A DNA stretch of 64,000 nucleotides from Thiodiazotropha sp040507035 (GCA_040507035.1 JBEVVR010000015.1:186001-250000); one strand, 5' to 3'; numbered from the stretch's first letter, positions 15,739 to 24,199 are shown. The notes: generated from the sequence alone by a model not told the origin. Program-made: numbers and translations.

Positions 15739-16917
15739 ATGCCATTGGTAAACATGAAACAGATGTTGCAGCACGCCTATGACAACGGCTATGCGGTAGG
15801 TGCCTTTGACCTGATCAACCACGATTTCCTCGCAGGGATACTGGATGCCGCCGAGGCCTGCAAGGCGCCGGTGATCCTCAGCCTGGCCGAGTCCCACTTT
15901 GACTATTTCGATTTCGAACAGTTGATGCCCGCGGTGGAGAAGGCGGCGCGCTCTGCCTCGGTACCGGTGGCGATCCATCTCGACCATGGTGAGAGCCTGG
16001 AGTCGGCGATCAACGCCATCAATTGCGGTTGCAATGGGGTTATGGTGGATGCCTCCCATAGCTCCCTTGAGGATAACATCCATACAACCCGCAGCGTGGT
16101 CGAGATGGCTCAGGGATGTGGCGTGCCAGTTGAAGGTGAACTGGGTTACGTGCCGGGTGTCGAGGGTGAGGATGCGCAGCGTCATCCGGGAGAGGTCAGC
16201 TACACCACCATCGACGAAGCGAAACAGTTCGTCGAGACCACGGGGATTGATTTCCTCGCGGTCTCCATAGGCACAGTGCATGGCCGCATGCGCGGCGAGC
16301 CGAAGCTCGACTTCCAACGCCTGCGGGATATCAACCAGGCGTTGCACCTGCCCCTGGTGATCCATGGTGGAACCGGACTCAGCGAAGACCAGTACCGGCA
16401 GTTGATCGCCAATGGGGTGGTCAAGATCAACTACTTCACCGCGCTGGCCGACGCCGCGGGTGCTGCCATTCGAAACAACGTTACCACAACAGAGAGTAAC
16501 GGCTATACCCAACTCACCCGGGGAGTAGAGGCTGCAATCAGCCAGGAGGCCGAGCGCTGTATAAGGCTCTGGGGCTCCGCGGGACGCGCCGCCGAAGTGT
16601 TGTCCCACTGCACCCCCTGGCTACCGGTGGAGCACCTGATCATCTACAACGTCAACGGCCTGGATGATGAGGGCGCTAAAGCGATGATGGCCAAGGGGCG
16701 GGATGTGTTGTCGAAGATCCCCGGGGTGCTGGAGGTGGCCACCGGCAGCGCGGTAAAAACAGATGCCGCCTACCGCTACACCTGGCTGGTGCAGTTCTGC
16801 CACCCGGCGGTGATCGACAGCTACCGCGACCATCCCGACCATGTCGCCTTCGCCGATCAGCTCTTCCGCCCGGTGGCCGGGGAGCGTATCAGCATCGATT
16901 ACGCATGGGTTGAATAG
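15739..16917 (+). CDS. Class II fructose-bisphosphate aldolase-like protein fused to a Dabb domain
   Basis: Residues 1-285 form a class II aldolase of the GatY/KbaY/FbaA type. Visible are AIHLDHGES (Asp82 catalytic, His83 zinc ligand), VEGELGYVPGVEG, His181 in IGTVHG, and His209 in VIHGGTG. Residues about 297-391 (VEHLIIYNV... SYRDHPDHVAF... SIDYAWVE) form a Dabb, or stress-responsive alpha/beta-barrel, domain, which is not part of the ordinary enzyme. There is no stop or frameshift at the join, so the fusion is genuine. It stands alone on the plus strand. The substrate may be fructose 1,6-bisphosphate, tagatose bisphosphate or a related ketose phosphate. Confidence 0.85.
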   Translation: MPLVNMKQMLQHAYDNGYAVGAFDLINHDFLAGILDAAEACKAPVILSLAESHFDYFDFEQLMPAVEKAARSASVPVAIHLDHGESLESAINAINCGCNGVMVDASHSSLEDNIHTTRSVVEMAQGCGVPVEGELGYVPGVEGEDAQRHPGEVSYTTIDEAKQFVETTGIDFLAVSIGTVHGRMRGEPKLDFQRLRDINQALHLPLVIHGGTGLSEDQYRQLIANGVVKINYFTALADAAGAAIRNNVTTTESNGYTQLTRGVEAAISQEAERCIRLWGSAGRAAEVLSHCTPWLPVEHLIIYNVNGLDDEGAKAMMAKGRDVLSKIPGVLEVATGSAVKTDAAYRYTWLVQFCHPAVIDSYRDHPDHVAFADQLFRPVAGERISIDYAWVE

Positions 16918-16943
16918 TCACCCCTACCCCGTGCGAATCCCAT

Positions 16944-17411
16944 TCACAGGCCCAAATCAGTCAGCCCCGGATGATCATCCGGCCGCCGTCCCAGGGGCCA
17001 GTGGTAGAGGCGTTCCGACTCTTTGATGGGCAGGTCGTTGATACTGGCGAAGCGCCGCTGCATGAAGCCCTGGGGGTTGAACTCCCAGTTCTCATTGCCG
17101 TAACTGCGATACCACTGGCCCGAGTCGTCGTGGCATTCGTAGGCGAAGCGCACGGCGATGCGATTCCCCTCGAAGGCCCAAAGCTCCTTGATCAGCCGGT
17201 AGTCCAGCTCCCGGGCCCACTTGCGTTGGAGAAACTGTCTCACCTCTTCCCTGCCTCGGGGAAACTCGGCGCGATTGCGCCATTGGGTATCCTCGGTATA
17301 GGCAAGCACCACGCGCTCGGGATCCCGGGTATTCCAGGCGTCTTCCGCCATGCGAACCTTCTGGGTGGCGCTTTCATGATCAAAAGGCGGAAGCGGTGGT
17401 TTTTGGTCCAT
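16944..17411 (-). CDS. NTF2-fold / DUF1348 protein
   Basis: A 155-residue protein of the nuclear transport factor 2-like superfamily (DUF1348). It shows the AEDAWNTRDPERVVLAYTEDTQWRNRAEF start, the FLQRKWARELDYRLIKELWAFEGNRIAVRF strands, and the WEFNPQGFMQRRFASINDLPI end typical of the family. Enzyme activity is not established for this group. It is divergent from the TetR gene, with two palindromic operators between them, so the TetR protein probably represses it. Confidence 0.88.
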   Translation of the reverse strand: MDQKPPLPPFDHESATQKVRMAEDAWNTRDPERVVLAYTEDTQWRNRAEFPRGREEVRQFLQRKWARELDYRLIKELWAFEGNRIAVRFAYECHDDSGQWYRSYGNENWEFNPQGFMQRRFASINDLPIKESERLYHWPLGRRPDDHPGLTDLGL

Positions 17412-17444
17412 AGCGGAGTCCCCGGTGTAAGTGGATAGGCTTAA

Positions 17445-17462
17445 GTAGACAGGTCTGTCTAC
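17445..17462. promoter_or_regulatory. TetR operator 1
   Basis: GTAGACAG and CTGTCTAC form perfect 8-bp arms around a 2-bp centre. The same arms recur at 17482-17499, 37 bp further on, in the divergent promoter region of the TetR and NTF2-fold genes. Confidence 0.85.
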
Positions 17463-17480
17463 CCGATAGAGACTAGTCGA

Positions 17481-17500
17481 TGTAGACAGATCTGTCTACA
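17481..17500. promoter_or_regulatory. TetR operator 2 (perfect 20-bp palindrome)
   Basis: TGTAGACAGATCTGTCTACA is a perfect palindrome ending 8 bp before the tetR-like ATG, where a bound repressor would block its own expression. It shares all 16 arm bases with the upstream copy at 17445-17462. Confidence 0.9.
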
Positions 17501-17508
17501 CTGTAACC

Positions 17509-18072
17509 ATGCTGATGTCTGAACCTGCAAAGATTGAAGAGTTACCGGCCCACGAGCGCATCCTGCTCACCGCCTACCGGCTCTTCTACAGGCATGGAAT
17601 CCGCGCCACCGGGGTGGACCGGGTGATTGCGGAGGCGAAGGTCACCAAGGTCACCTTCTATCGCCACTTTCCGAGCAAGAACGACCTGGTGTTTGAATTT
17701 CTCGACTATCGCCACCGGCGCTGGATGGAGTGGTTCTCCCAATCACTGACCGCCCATGGGGGCAACCTGGCCGCCCTGGTGCCGACACTGAGGGAGTGGC
17801 TGGGCGACGCCGACTACCGAGGCTGCGCCTTTATCAACAGCCTGGGTGAACTCGGTGAGGCGGTCCCTGAAATCGCGGAAATCACCCGCCGCCACAAGCA
17901 GGAGATGAACCGGTCGATTGCCGGGCTATTACCCAATCCACGAAGTAAGAAGGCGGCTGAAAAGGCAGCGATCATCGGTATGGCGGTGGATGGGGCCATT
18001 GTCGGGGCGCAGTATGCGGTGGGTGTTGAAGAGGTGTTGGCTAGACTAGAGACGTTCCTCGATAAACTCTAG
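17509..18072 (+). CDS. TetR family transcription regulator
   Basis: A 187-residue repressor. The N-terminal helix-turn-helix is RILLTAYRLFYRHGIRATGVDRVIAEAKVTKVTFYRHFPSKNDLV when read through residues 12-56, typical of TetR. The C-terminal ligand domain (YRGCAFINSLGELGE) is like that of several regulators of small oxidoreductase or NTF2 genes. It starts at ATG 17509 or 17515. Two matching palindromes in the divergent promoter are the likely operators. The inducer is unknown. Confidence 0.92.
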   Translation: MLMSEPAKIEELPAHERILLTAYRLFYRHGIRATGVDRVIAEAKVTKVTFYRHFPSKNDLVFEFLDYRHRRWMEWFSQSLTAHGGNLAALVPTLREWLGDADYRGCAFINSLGELGEAVPEIAEITRRHKQEMNRSIAGLLPNPRSKKAAEKAAIIGMAVDGAIVGAQYAVGVEEVLARLETFLDKL

Positions 18073-18131
18073 CGATCTAGCCATATCAAATCAGCCACCA
18101 TACATTCACATTCCCTGTTTATATGATTGTT

Positions 18132-18152
18132 AGTTGTGAAAAATTCACAACT
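18132..18152. promoter_or_regulatory. Long perfect inverted repeat upstream of the DsrE-like gene
   Basis: AGTTGTGAA and TTCACAACT are perfect 9-bp arms around AAA, 98 bp upstream of the DsrE-like start. No T-run follows, so it is more like an operator than a terminator for the preceding TetR gene. The cognate regulator is not evident. Confidence 0.6.
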
Positions 18153-18249
18153 CCGCTAGTCACTATTCAACATTAAAACGCTGCTCGCTCAACTATCGTT
18201 TGTTACATGTTGCGCTGGAAAAGTATAAACGACCCATCGGATAGGAGAG

Positions 18250-18801
18250 ATGAAAATGAACAATCATGATGCCAACTGTGCGTGTAGCGGTAACTGTTGC
18301 AGCTCAGAACCAACCTCAGTTAAAAACGAACACCCACCCATCCACTTGGAAACCCTAGAGCAAGAACCCCAAAGCACGACAGCAACAGCAGACACAGCCT
18401 CTCTCTATCCACAACTCTCCAATATCAATAACTATGTGGTTGTCCTCAGTTCCGGCGCGGAGGATGGCGGCAAGCGAGCCACCTTGGCCTTCTCAGCGGC
18501 GTGCACAGCCAAGGCCATGGATCTCGATACTCACATATTCCTGGTGGGTGACGGCAGCCACTGGGCCTATCAGGGCAACTGTGACGGTATCAGTCAAAAG
18601 GGCTTTCCGGACCTGGCCAGTCTGATGGAGAACTTTGTTGAGCTGGAAGGCCGGATCTTTGTCTGTTCGGCCTGTGACACTGTCTGTTCCCTACCAGAGG
18701 ACAATCAAGGCAATCCGTTAGTCAGACAGCCGTTCATCCAACCCCGCGGCCTCGCCTCGATTATGGAGCATATGGTCGGGGGGAGCTCAATTACCTTTTG
18801 A
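18250..18801 (+). CDS. DsrE-family protein with cysteine-rich N-terminal tail
   Basis: The 183-residue product has a disordered N-terminal tail of about 60 residues carrying CACSGNCC, then a DsrE/TusD-like fold with VVVLSSGAEDGGKRATLAFSAA, HIFLVGDG and a conserved FVCSACDTVC near the active site. DsrE/TusBCD relatives carry sulfur as cysteine persulfide, and related proteins act in sulfur oxidation or relay. The CACSGNCC tail could bind metal or act as an extra thiol site; this is inference. GGAGAG precedes ATG 18250 (18256 also possible). It is monocistronic. A long inverted repeat lies upstream. Confidence 0.82.
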   Translation: MKMNNHDANCACSGNCCSSEPTSVKNEHPPIHLETLEQEPQSTTATADTASLYPQLSNINNYVVVLSSGAEDGGKRATLAFSAACTAKAMDLDTHIFLVGDGSHWAYQGNCDGISQKGFPDLASLMENFVELEGRIFVCSACDTVCSLPEDNQGNPLVRQPFIQPRGLASIMEHMVGGSSITF

Positions 18802-18914
18802 TAATCCGTTGTCCAGGTGAAGAAGTCCTGACCTGGCACTTTGTTTCGTTCCAGGGATTGGAAGAGTGCCTTAACCCTGTCTCTTGGTGACAAGGATGTC
18901 ACCGCCCAAAACAG

Positions 18915-19958
18915 TCAGGCAGGAAATGCCACCACATGATCCACGGCGAGGCGCACTCCTATCCGCTCGCCGATCTCATGGTCGTGATGGCTCTGTACCA
19001 GACACAGCAGTTGCACATCGCCATCCAGTGCAAGGGTGTAGAGATACTCTGCGCCTTGAAAGACCTTACCCACGATCTCCAGCTTGAATTCACTCTCGTC
19101 GTCGTGAACGATATCGTCGGGCCGCAGTAGCAGATCCACTGAATCCCCTACCTGATGCTGTTTGACGAAATCGGCTGTCATGATGCCGATGGCGGAGTCG
19201 ATGCGCCCACCCGCCAACACCCGCCCCGGAATCATCGCACCCTGGCCGATGAACTCCGCGACGAAACGATCTGCCGGTTGATGATAGATGTTGAACCCTG
19301 TATCCCATTGTCGCAGACGGCCACTGCCCAGGACGCCGATGATATCGGCCAGGGCGAAGGCCTCCAATTGATCATGGGTGACTAGGATTGCGGTGACACC
19401 CTCCCTTTTCAGGATGCTGCGCACCTCCCCGGCGAGCTGCTCCCGCAACTCCACGTCGAGACCGGAAAAGGGCTCGTCCAGGAGCAGTATCTCCGGCCTC
19501 GGGGCCATCGCGCGGATCAACGCAATCCGCTGTTGCTGCCCGCCGGAGAGCTGATGGGGATACTTCTCCTCGAGACCGCTGAGACCGACCAGCCCCAGCA
19601 ACTCTTCGACACGCTGCCGCTGTTGCCTGCCGCTCATCCCCCGCAGGCCGAAGGCGACGTTGTCGCTGACATTGAGATGGGGGTAGAGGGCGAAGTCCTG
19701 AAACACCATGCCGACCTTGCGTTTCTCCGGCGCAAGGGTGCGCCCCGGCCGGGAGACGCTTTTTCCATGTAACAGAATCTCGCCGCTGGTCAGGGGCTCG
19801 AACCCCGCGATGGCGCGCAACAAACTGGTCTTGCCGCAGCCGCTGGGCCCCAGCAGGCAGCCGATCACCGCGCTCTGCAGTTCGAAACTGACCCTGTCCA
19901 CCACCGTCTGGCGGCCATACTTGACGCTGACCTCGCTGACTTCAAGCTGATTTTGCAT
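18915..19958 (-). CDS. fbpC: Iron(III) ABC transporter ATP-binding protein
   Basis: A 347-residue importer ATPase with Walker A GPSGCGKTS, signature LSGGQQQRIALIRAM, Walker B ILLLDEPFSGLDVELR and switch VTHDQLEAF. The C-terminal TOBE domain region (DSVDLLLRPDDIVHDD) is typical of FbpC/PotA-type importers. It overlaps the permease gene by 17 bp and completes a three-gene uptake system with a Fur box ahead of it, so ferric iron is the likely substrate. Confidence 0.9.
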   Translation of the reverse strand: MQNQLEVSEVSVKYGRQTVVDRVSFELQSAVIGCLLGPSGCGKTSLLRAIAGFEPLTSGEILLHGKSVSRPGRTLAPEKRKVGMVFQDFALYPHLNVSDNVAFGLRGMSGRQQRQRVEELLGLVGLSGLEEKYPHQLSGGQQQRIALIRAMAPRPEILLLDEPFSGLDVELREQLAGEVRSILKREGVTAILVTHDQLEAFALADIIGVLGSGRLRQWDTGFNIYHQPADRFVAEFIGQGAMIPGRVLAGGRIDSAIGIMTADFVKQHQVGDSVDLLLRPDDIVHDDESEFKLEIVGKVFQGAEYLYTLALDGDVQLLCLVQSHHDHEIGERIGVRLAVDHVVAFPA

Positions 19959-21612
19959 GGCGTGACCGGGTGATGGTTCGACTCAACAGGATAACCGGCA
20001 GTATACCGACAATAACGATGGTCAGGGCCGCATAGGAGGCGTCCGCCAGGCGCTCGTCGGAGGCCAGTTCATAGGCCCGCACCGCGAGGGTATTGTAGTT
20101 GAAGGGACGCAGGATCAGGGTTGCGGGAAGCTCCTTCAGAACATCCACAAAGACCAGCAGCAGCGCGGTCATCAGGCTCCCCTTGAGCATCGGCATATGC
20201 ACCCTGCGCACGATCTCCCCCGAACCTGTACCCATGGAGCGGGCCACCTCGTCCATGGTGGGTCGAATCTTGCCCAGCCCCGCCTCCACCGTCTGCAGGG
20301 AGACCGCGAGGAAGCGCACCAGATAGGCGAAGATCAGGGCCACCAAAGTACCGCTCAAGAGCAGACCGGAAGACCAGCCGAACTGGGCCCGCAACCAGCT
20401 GTCGAGGGCGTTGTCGAAGGCGGCAAAGGGGATCATCACCCCGATGGCAATCACCGTCCCCGGTATGGCGTAACCCATCCCGGCGAGCCTGACCGCAAAC
20501 AGGGTCGGCCAGCCCCCCTGTTGGCGCTTGCCGTAGCTGAGGAAGAGGGCCAGCAGCAGGGCCAGGATCGATGCCGCTCCCGCCAGCATCAGGCTATGGG
20601 TGATCAGCCCCAGAAAACGGCTGTCGAGACTCTCTTCGGCGGTGGTCAGGGCCCACCAGAGGAGTTGTCCAGCGGGCAGGATGAAACCGAAGAAGAGCGC
20701 ACCGAAACAGATCAAGAAGGCCATCAAGGATTGCCGGGCATTCAACTGAAAACGGGTCAGCGCCTGGTGGCGTTGACTGGTATGGTGATAACGAGCCTGG
20801 CGGCGGGAGACCTTTTCCATGATGATCAGGGCAAACACCACCAGCAGCAGCAGGGCGGAGAGTTGCGCCGCCGCCGCAGCGTTGTTGAGGCCGTACCAGG
20901 TGCGGAAGATTCCGGTGGTAAAAGTGGAGACGCCGAAATACTGCACCGTGCCATAGTCGGCCAGGGTCTCCATCAAGGCAAGGGAGAGACCGGCAACGAT
21001 GGCAGGCCTCGCCAAGGGCAGGGCGACGTGAAAGAAGGTCCGCCAGGGACCGTTACCCAGGGTGCGGCTCACATCCAGCACGCAGATCGACTGGCCGAGA
21101 AAGGCGGCCCGCGATAACAGATAGACATAGGGATAGAGCACCAGCGCCAGCATCAGCGCAGCCCCCTCGATGGAGCGTATCTCGGGGAACCAGTAGTCGC
21201 CGTAACCCCAACCGGTCCACTGCCGGATCAAGGTCTGCACGGGACCCGCGAAATCAAAAAGCCCGGTATAGGTATAGGCGATGATATAGGCGGGAATCGC
21301 CATCGGCAGCAGCAGCGCCCATTCAAACACCGATCGCCCGGGGAACTGGCACATGCTGGTGAGCCAGGCCGTGCTCACGCCCAGCAGCAGCACACCGATG
21401 GCAACGCCCAGCATCAACAGCAGGGAGTTGATCACATAGTCCTGCAACACCGTGTCGACCAGGTGACTCCACACCTCGCCGGCTGGCTCGAAGAGATAAC
21501 TCAACACCAGCACCACCGGCACCGCCAGCAGCAGGGCGATCAGCAGCACACCGATACTCCAGGGTTCGATGTTGAGGCGGGGCCATGCAGCCCTTTTTAT
21601 CGCCACCAGCAA
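19942..21612 (-). CDS. fbpB: Iron(III) ABC transporter permease (two fused halves)
   Basis: A 556-residue inner-membrane protein with about 12 membrane helices in two homologous halves, each with a binding-protein-dependent transport signature: RTLGNGPWRTFFHVALPLARPAI in the first, and ARSMGTGSGEIVRRVHMP in the second. This doubled layout is usual in FbpB/SfuB iron permeases. It lies 18 bp after the binding-protein gene and overlaps the ATPase gene, making one operon. Confidence 0.92.
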   Translation of the reverse strand: MLVAIKRAAWPRLNIEPWSIGVLLIALLLAVPVVLVLSYLFEPAGEVWSHLVDTVLQDYVINSLLLMLGVAIGVLLLGVSTAWLTSMCQFPGRSVFEWALLLPMAIPAYIIAYTYTGLFDFAGPVQTLIRQWTGWGYGDYWFPEIRSIEGAALMLALVLYPYVYLLSRAAFLGQSICVLDVSRTLGNGPWRTFFHVALPLARPAIVAGLSLALMETLADYGTVQYFGVSTFTTGIFRTWYGLNNAAAAAQLSALLLLVVFALIIMEKVSRRQARYHHTSQRHQALTRFQLNARQSLMAFLICFGALFFGFILPAGQLLWWALTTAEESLDSRFLGLITHSLMLAGAASILALLLALFLSYGKRQQGGWPTLFAVRLAGMGYAIPGTVIAIGVMIPFAAFDNALDSWLRAQFGWSSGLLLSGTLVALIFAYLVRFLAVSLQTVEAGLGKIRPTMDEVARSMGTGSGEIVRRVHMPMLKGSLMTALLLVFVDVLKELPATLILRPFNYNTLAVRAYELASDERLADASYAALTIVIVGILPVILLSRTITRSRHAKSA

Positions 21613-21630
21613 CGCGCTATCCCGCCGGGA

Positions 21631-22656
21631 TCATTTCCATCCCACCCGGTCCATCAAGCGCACCGCATCGGGATTGAGCAGACCAAGCTGTTGCAGATTG
21701 AGTCTATCCATTTTGAATTCACCCCAGCTTTTGAGCAGTTCGCCCGGTTCCACATCGGCGCGCACCGGATACTCCCCATTGGTCTTTGCATACCAGGCCT
21801 GGGAAGCGGGATTGGCGAGAAACTCCAGCAGCTTGATGGCATTTTCCCGGTGGGCCGCCGCCTTGGTGATCGCCGCCCCACTCACATTGACATGGGCACC
21901 CCTGCCCTGCTGATTCGGCCAGAAAACAGCCAGCTTGGCGGCGGCATCGCGCTGCCCCTGATCCTTAGAGGTTAGCATCCCCGCAAGATAGTAGGTGTTG
22001 GCAATGGCGATATCGCACTGACCTGCCGCGGCGGCTTTGATCTGATCCCGGTCTCCCCCTTTTGGCGGCCGGGCAAACTGATTGACAAAGGTCTTGGCCC
22101 AGGTCTCTGTCGCCTCCGCGCCGTTGGCGGCTATCATCGAGGCCACCAGGGATTGGTTGTAGATATTGCCGGAGGAGCGGATGCAGATCCGGTTGTCCCA
22201 ATCGGGATCGATCAAGGCCTCGTAGGTTGAGAGCTTGGTGGGATCGACCTTGCCCTTCACATAGAGAATGGGTCGTGCCCGCAATGAGAGGCCGTACCAG
22301 TGACCCTCGGGGTCACGAAAACTCTCCGGCACTACCTGCTTCAGCGCCGCCGAATCTACCCCCTGAGTGACCCCCGCCGCCTTTGCCCGGTGCAGACGAC
22401 CGGCATCGGTGGTGATCAGCATATCGGCCGGTGTGTTGCGCCCTTCGCTCTGCAGCCTCTGCAGCAGCGCATCGGCCTTACCGGTGACCAGATTGACTTT
22501 GATACCGGTCTCCTCAGTGAACCGATCGAGCAGGGGTTTGATCAGCTTTTCCTTTCTCGCCGAGTAGAGATTGACTACCTCTTCCGCCAGGGTCAACGAG
22601 GGTGCGATGAAAGTTAACAGCAGACCCAGCATAATGGGTTTTGAATAGTGCAACAC
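21631..22656 (-). CDS. fbpA: Periplasmic iron(III)-binding protein
   Basis: The solute-binding component of the ferric iron importer. A signal peptide ends at about SLTLA-EEVVNLYS, and mature motifs include NLYSARKEKLIKPLLDRFTEETGIKVNLVTGKA in the first lobe and IAIANTYYLAGM, whose paired tyrosines bind ferric iron in FbpA. I chose GTG 22656, 5 bp after GGAGG; TTG 22653 is equally possible. A Fur-box-like sequence lies 43 bp upstream. First gene of the fbpABC-type operon. Confidence 0.92.
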   Translation of the reverse strand: MLHYSKPIMLGLLLTFIAPSLTLAEEVVNLYSARKEKLIKPLLDRFTEETGIKVNLVTGKADALLQRLQSEGRNTPADMLITTDAGRLHRAKAAGVTQGVDSAALKQVVPESFRDPEGHWYGLSLRARPILYVKGKVDPTKLSTYEALIDPDWDNRICIRSSGNIYNQSLVASMIAANGAEATETWAKTFVNQFARPPKGGDRDQIKAAAAGQCDIAIANTYYLAGMLTSKDQGQRDAAAKLAVFWPNQQGRGAHVNVSGAAITKAAAHRENAIKLLEFLANPASQAWYAKTNGEYPVRADVEPGELLKSWGEFKMDRLNLQQLGLLNPDAVRLMDRVGWK

Positions 22657-22698
22657 AATTGCCTCCAATCGATGGTCTTATAGGTTAAATGGTCTATG

Positions 22699-22727
22699 GA
22701 TAATTATAATGATAACGATTATTATTT
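22699..22727. promoter_or_regulatory. Fur box of the iron transporter operon
   Basis: GATAATTATAATGATAACGA followed by TTATTATTT overlaps several Fur hexamers. The best 7-1-7 core is TGATAAC-G-ATTATTA at 22710-22724, six of seven matches in each half. It is placed to repress fbpA leftwards when iron is plentiful and may also affect cobO rightwards. Confidence 0.75.
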
Positions 22728-22829
22728 AGATTATCAAGATTCTGCTGCTACCTGGCCGGGTCCGACTCAGCTAGAGCCACACTATAATCAGGAACCCAAC
22801 GGGTCTGTTAATAAATAGTAGGTTTGTTT

Positions 22830-23366
22830 ATGAAAAAGCGAGAGAAAAGAAACGGGATCACTCTGGTGCTTACCGGCGAAGGCAAGGGCAAGTCATCCAG
22901 CGCCTTCGGCACTGCCTTCAGGGCCGCGGGCTGGGGACTGCAGGTGTTGGTGATTCAATTCATCAAGGGAAAGTGGAAGACAGGCGAGCAACAGGCGGCA
23001 AAGCGTTTCGAGAATATCGAGTGGCACGCCCTGGGGGACGGTTTTACCTGGGATACCAAGAATCCAGAGCAGGACCAGGCTACCAGCCGGGAGATCTGGC
23101 AGCTCTGCCAGGAGAAGATTCGCAGCCAGCACTATGACCTGGTGGTACTGGATGAGATCAACTATGTCTGCCAATATGGCTGGATAAGCGGCGAGGAGAT
23201 CGCTGGCTTCATCCAACAGGAAAAAGCACCATGGATGCACCTGATCCTAACCGGACGTGGTGCCCCCCCCGAAGTTGTCGAGGTCGCTGATACGGTTACA
23301 GAGATGAAACTGGTCAAGCACGCCTTTGAGCAGGGTATCCATGCCGAACAGGGTGTGGAGTTCTAG
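22830..23366 (+). CDS. cobO: Cob(I)alamin adenosyltransferase (CobO/BtuR type)
   Basis: Transfers the adenosyl group of ATP to cob(I)alamin or cob(I)yrinate diamide to form adenosylcobalamin. The P-loop GEGKGKSSSAFG, the VIQFIKGKWKTGE strand, the Walker-B-like VVLDEINYV and the final LTGRGAPPEVVEVADTVTEM are characteristic of the CobA/CobO/BtuR family. I chose ATG 22830 with GTAGG 7 bp before it rather than TTG 22824. No other cobalamin gene is near. Its stop codon is the TAG at the edge of a 33-bp repeat. Confidence 0.95.
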   Translation: MKKREKRNGITLVLTGEGKGKSSSAFGTAFRAAGWGLQVLVIQFIKGKWKTGEQQAAKRFENIEWHALGDGFTWDTKNPEQDQATSREIWQLCQEKIRSQHYDLVVLDEINYVCQYGWISGEEIAGFIQQEKAPWMHLILTGRGAPPEVVEVADTVTEMKLVKHAFEQGIHAEQGVEF

Positions 23367-23397
23367 GGCCTGTTAACACTAATCCAATTGGCCCTAG
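23365..23397. repeat. 33-bp CTAG-ended repeat, copy 1
   Basis: Ends are CTAGGGCC (23363-23370) and GGCCCTAG (23390-23397), with TGTTAACACTAATCCAATT between. Thirty of 33 bases match the copy at 41815-41847. It fills the gap between the convergent cobO and TIGR00266 genes, and the cobO TAG stop is part of its left CTAG. Confidence 0.8.
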
Positions 23398-23401
23398 CTG
23401 T

Positions 23402-24199
23402 TTACTTGCCATCCAGCAATCGGCCAATACCCCCGAGCACAGAACCCTCTCCCTGGTCACCGCCACCCCCCGAGGGGGCATTGGCCAGGATTCGATCCGC
23501 CATACGCGAAAAGGGAAGACTCTGCAGCCAGATGGTGCCGTGACCCTTGAGGGTGGCCAGGAACAGCCCCTCGCCGCCGAACACCATCGACTTGAGATTG
23601 CCTGCGCGCTGGATGTCGTACTCTATGCCCCCGGTAAAGCCGACCAGACAACCGGTATCCACCCGCAGGGTCTCACCCTCGAGGCGCTTTTCGATCACCG
23701 TGCCCCCGGCCTGGATAAAGGCCATGCCATCCCCCTCCAATGCCTGCAGGATGAATCCCTCGCCACCGAATAGTCCCACTCCAAGCCGGCGATTGAAGGC
23801 GATATCGACCTTGGTGCCCAGGGCCGCGCAGAGGAAGGCATCCTTCTGGCAGGTGATCTTCTCCCCCAGCTGTTGCATGTTCAAAGGCACGATATTCCCC
23901 GGATAGGGGGCCGAGAAGGAGACGCGTTTTTTACCGGAACCCCGGTTGGTGAAATGGGTGGTGAATATGGACTCACCGGTGAAGACCCGCTTGCCCGCGG
24001 AGAAGAGTTTGCCCATCAAGCCCTCATCCGCCGTGGAACCGTCGCCCATCTTGGTCTCGAAATCTATCCCCTCCTCCATGTAGGTCATGGCGCCCGCCTC
24101 GGCGATCACCGTCTCGCCGGGATCCAGCTCCACCTCCACCAGCTGCATCTCGGATCCGAGGATCTCGTAGTCCACTTCATGGCAACGCATCGCTAGCAC
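23402..24199 (-). CDS. TIGR00266/AIM24 family protein
   Basis: A 265-residue protein of the AIM24/TIGR00266 family, a beta-rich fold with no known enzyme activity in bacteria. Visible family segments are LVEVELDPGETVIAEAGAM, GEGFILQALEGDG, FIQAGGTVIEKRL, VDTGCLVGFTGGIEYDI and LATLKGHGTIWLQSLPFSRMADRI. The last 25 residues are Gly-rich and flexible. It is a single gene, divergent from the SulP transporter and convergent with cobO. Confidence 0.92.
   Translation of the reverse strand: MLAMRCHEVDYEILGSEMQLVEVELDPGETVIAEAGAMTYMEEGIDFETKMGDGSTADEGLMGKLFSAGKRVFTGESIFTTHFTNRGSGKKRVSFSAPYPGNIVPLNMQQLGEKITCQKDAFLCAALGTKVDIAFNRRLGVGLFGGEGFILQALEGDGMAFIQAGGTVIEKRLEGETLRVDTGCLVGFTGGIEYDIQRAGNLKSMVFGGEGLFLATLKGHGTIWLQSLPFSRMADRILANAPSGGGGDQGEGSVLGGIGRLLDGK

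Noticed and set aside
19653..21117. Plus-strand open frames opposite the iron permease
   Set aside because: Gly/Gln/His-rich antisense of a membrane protein gene; no start signal.
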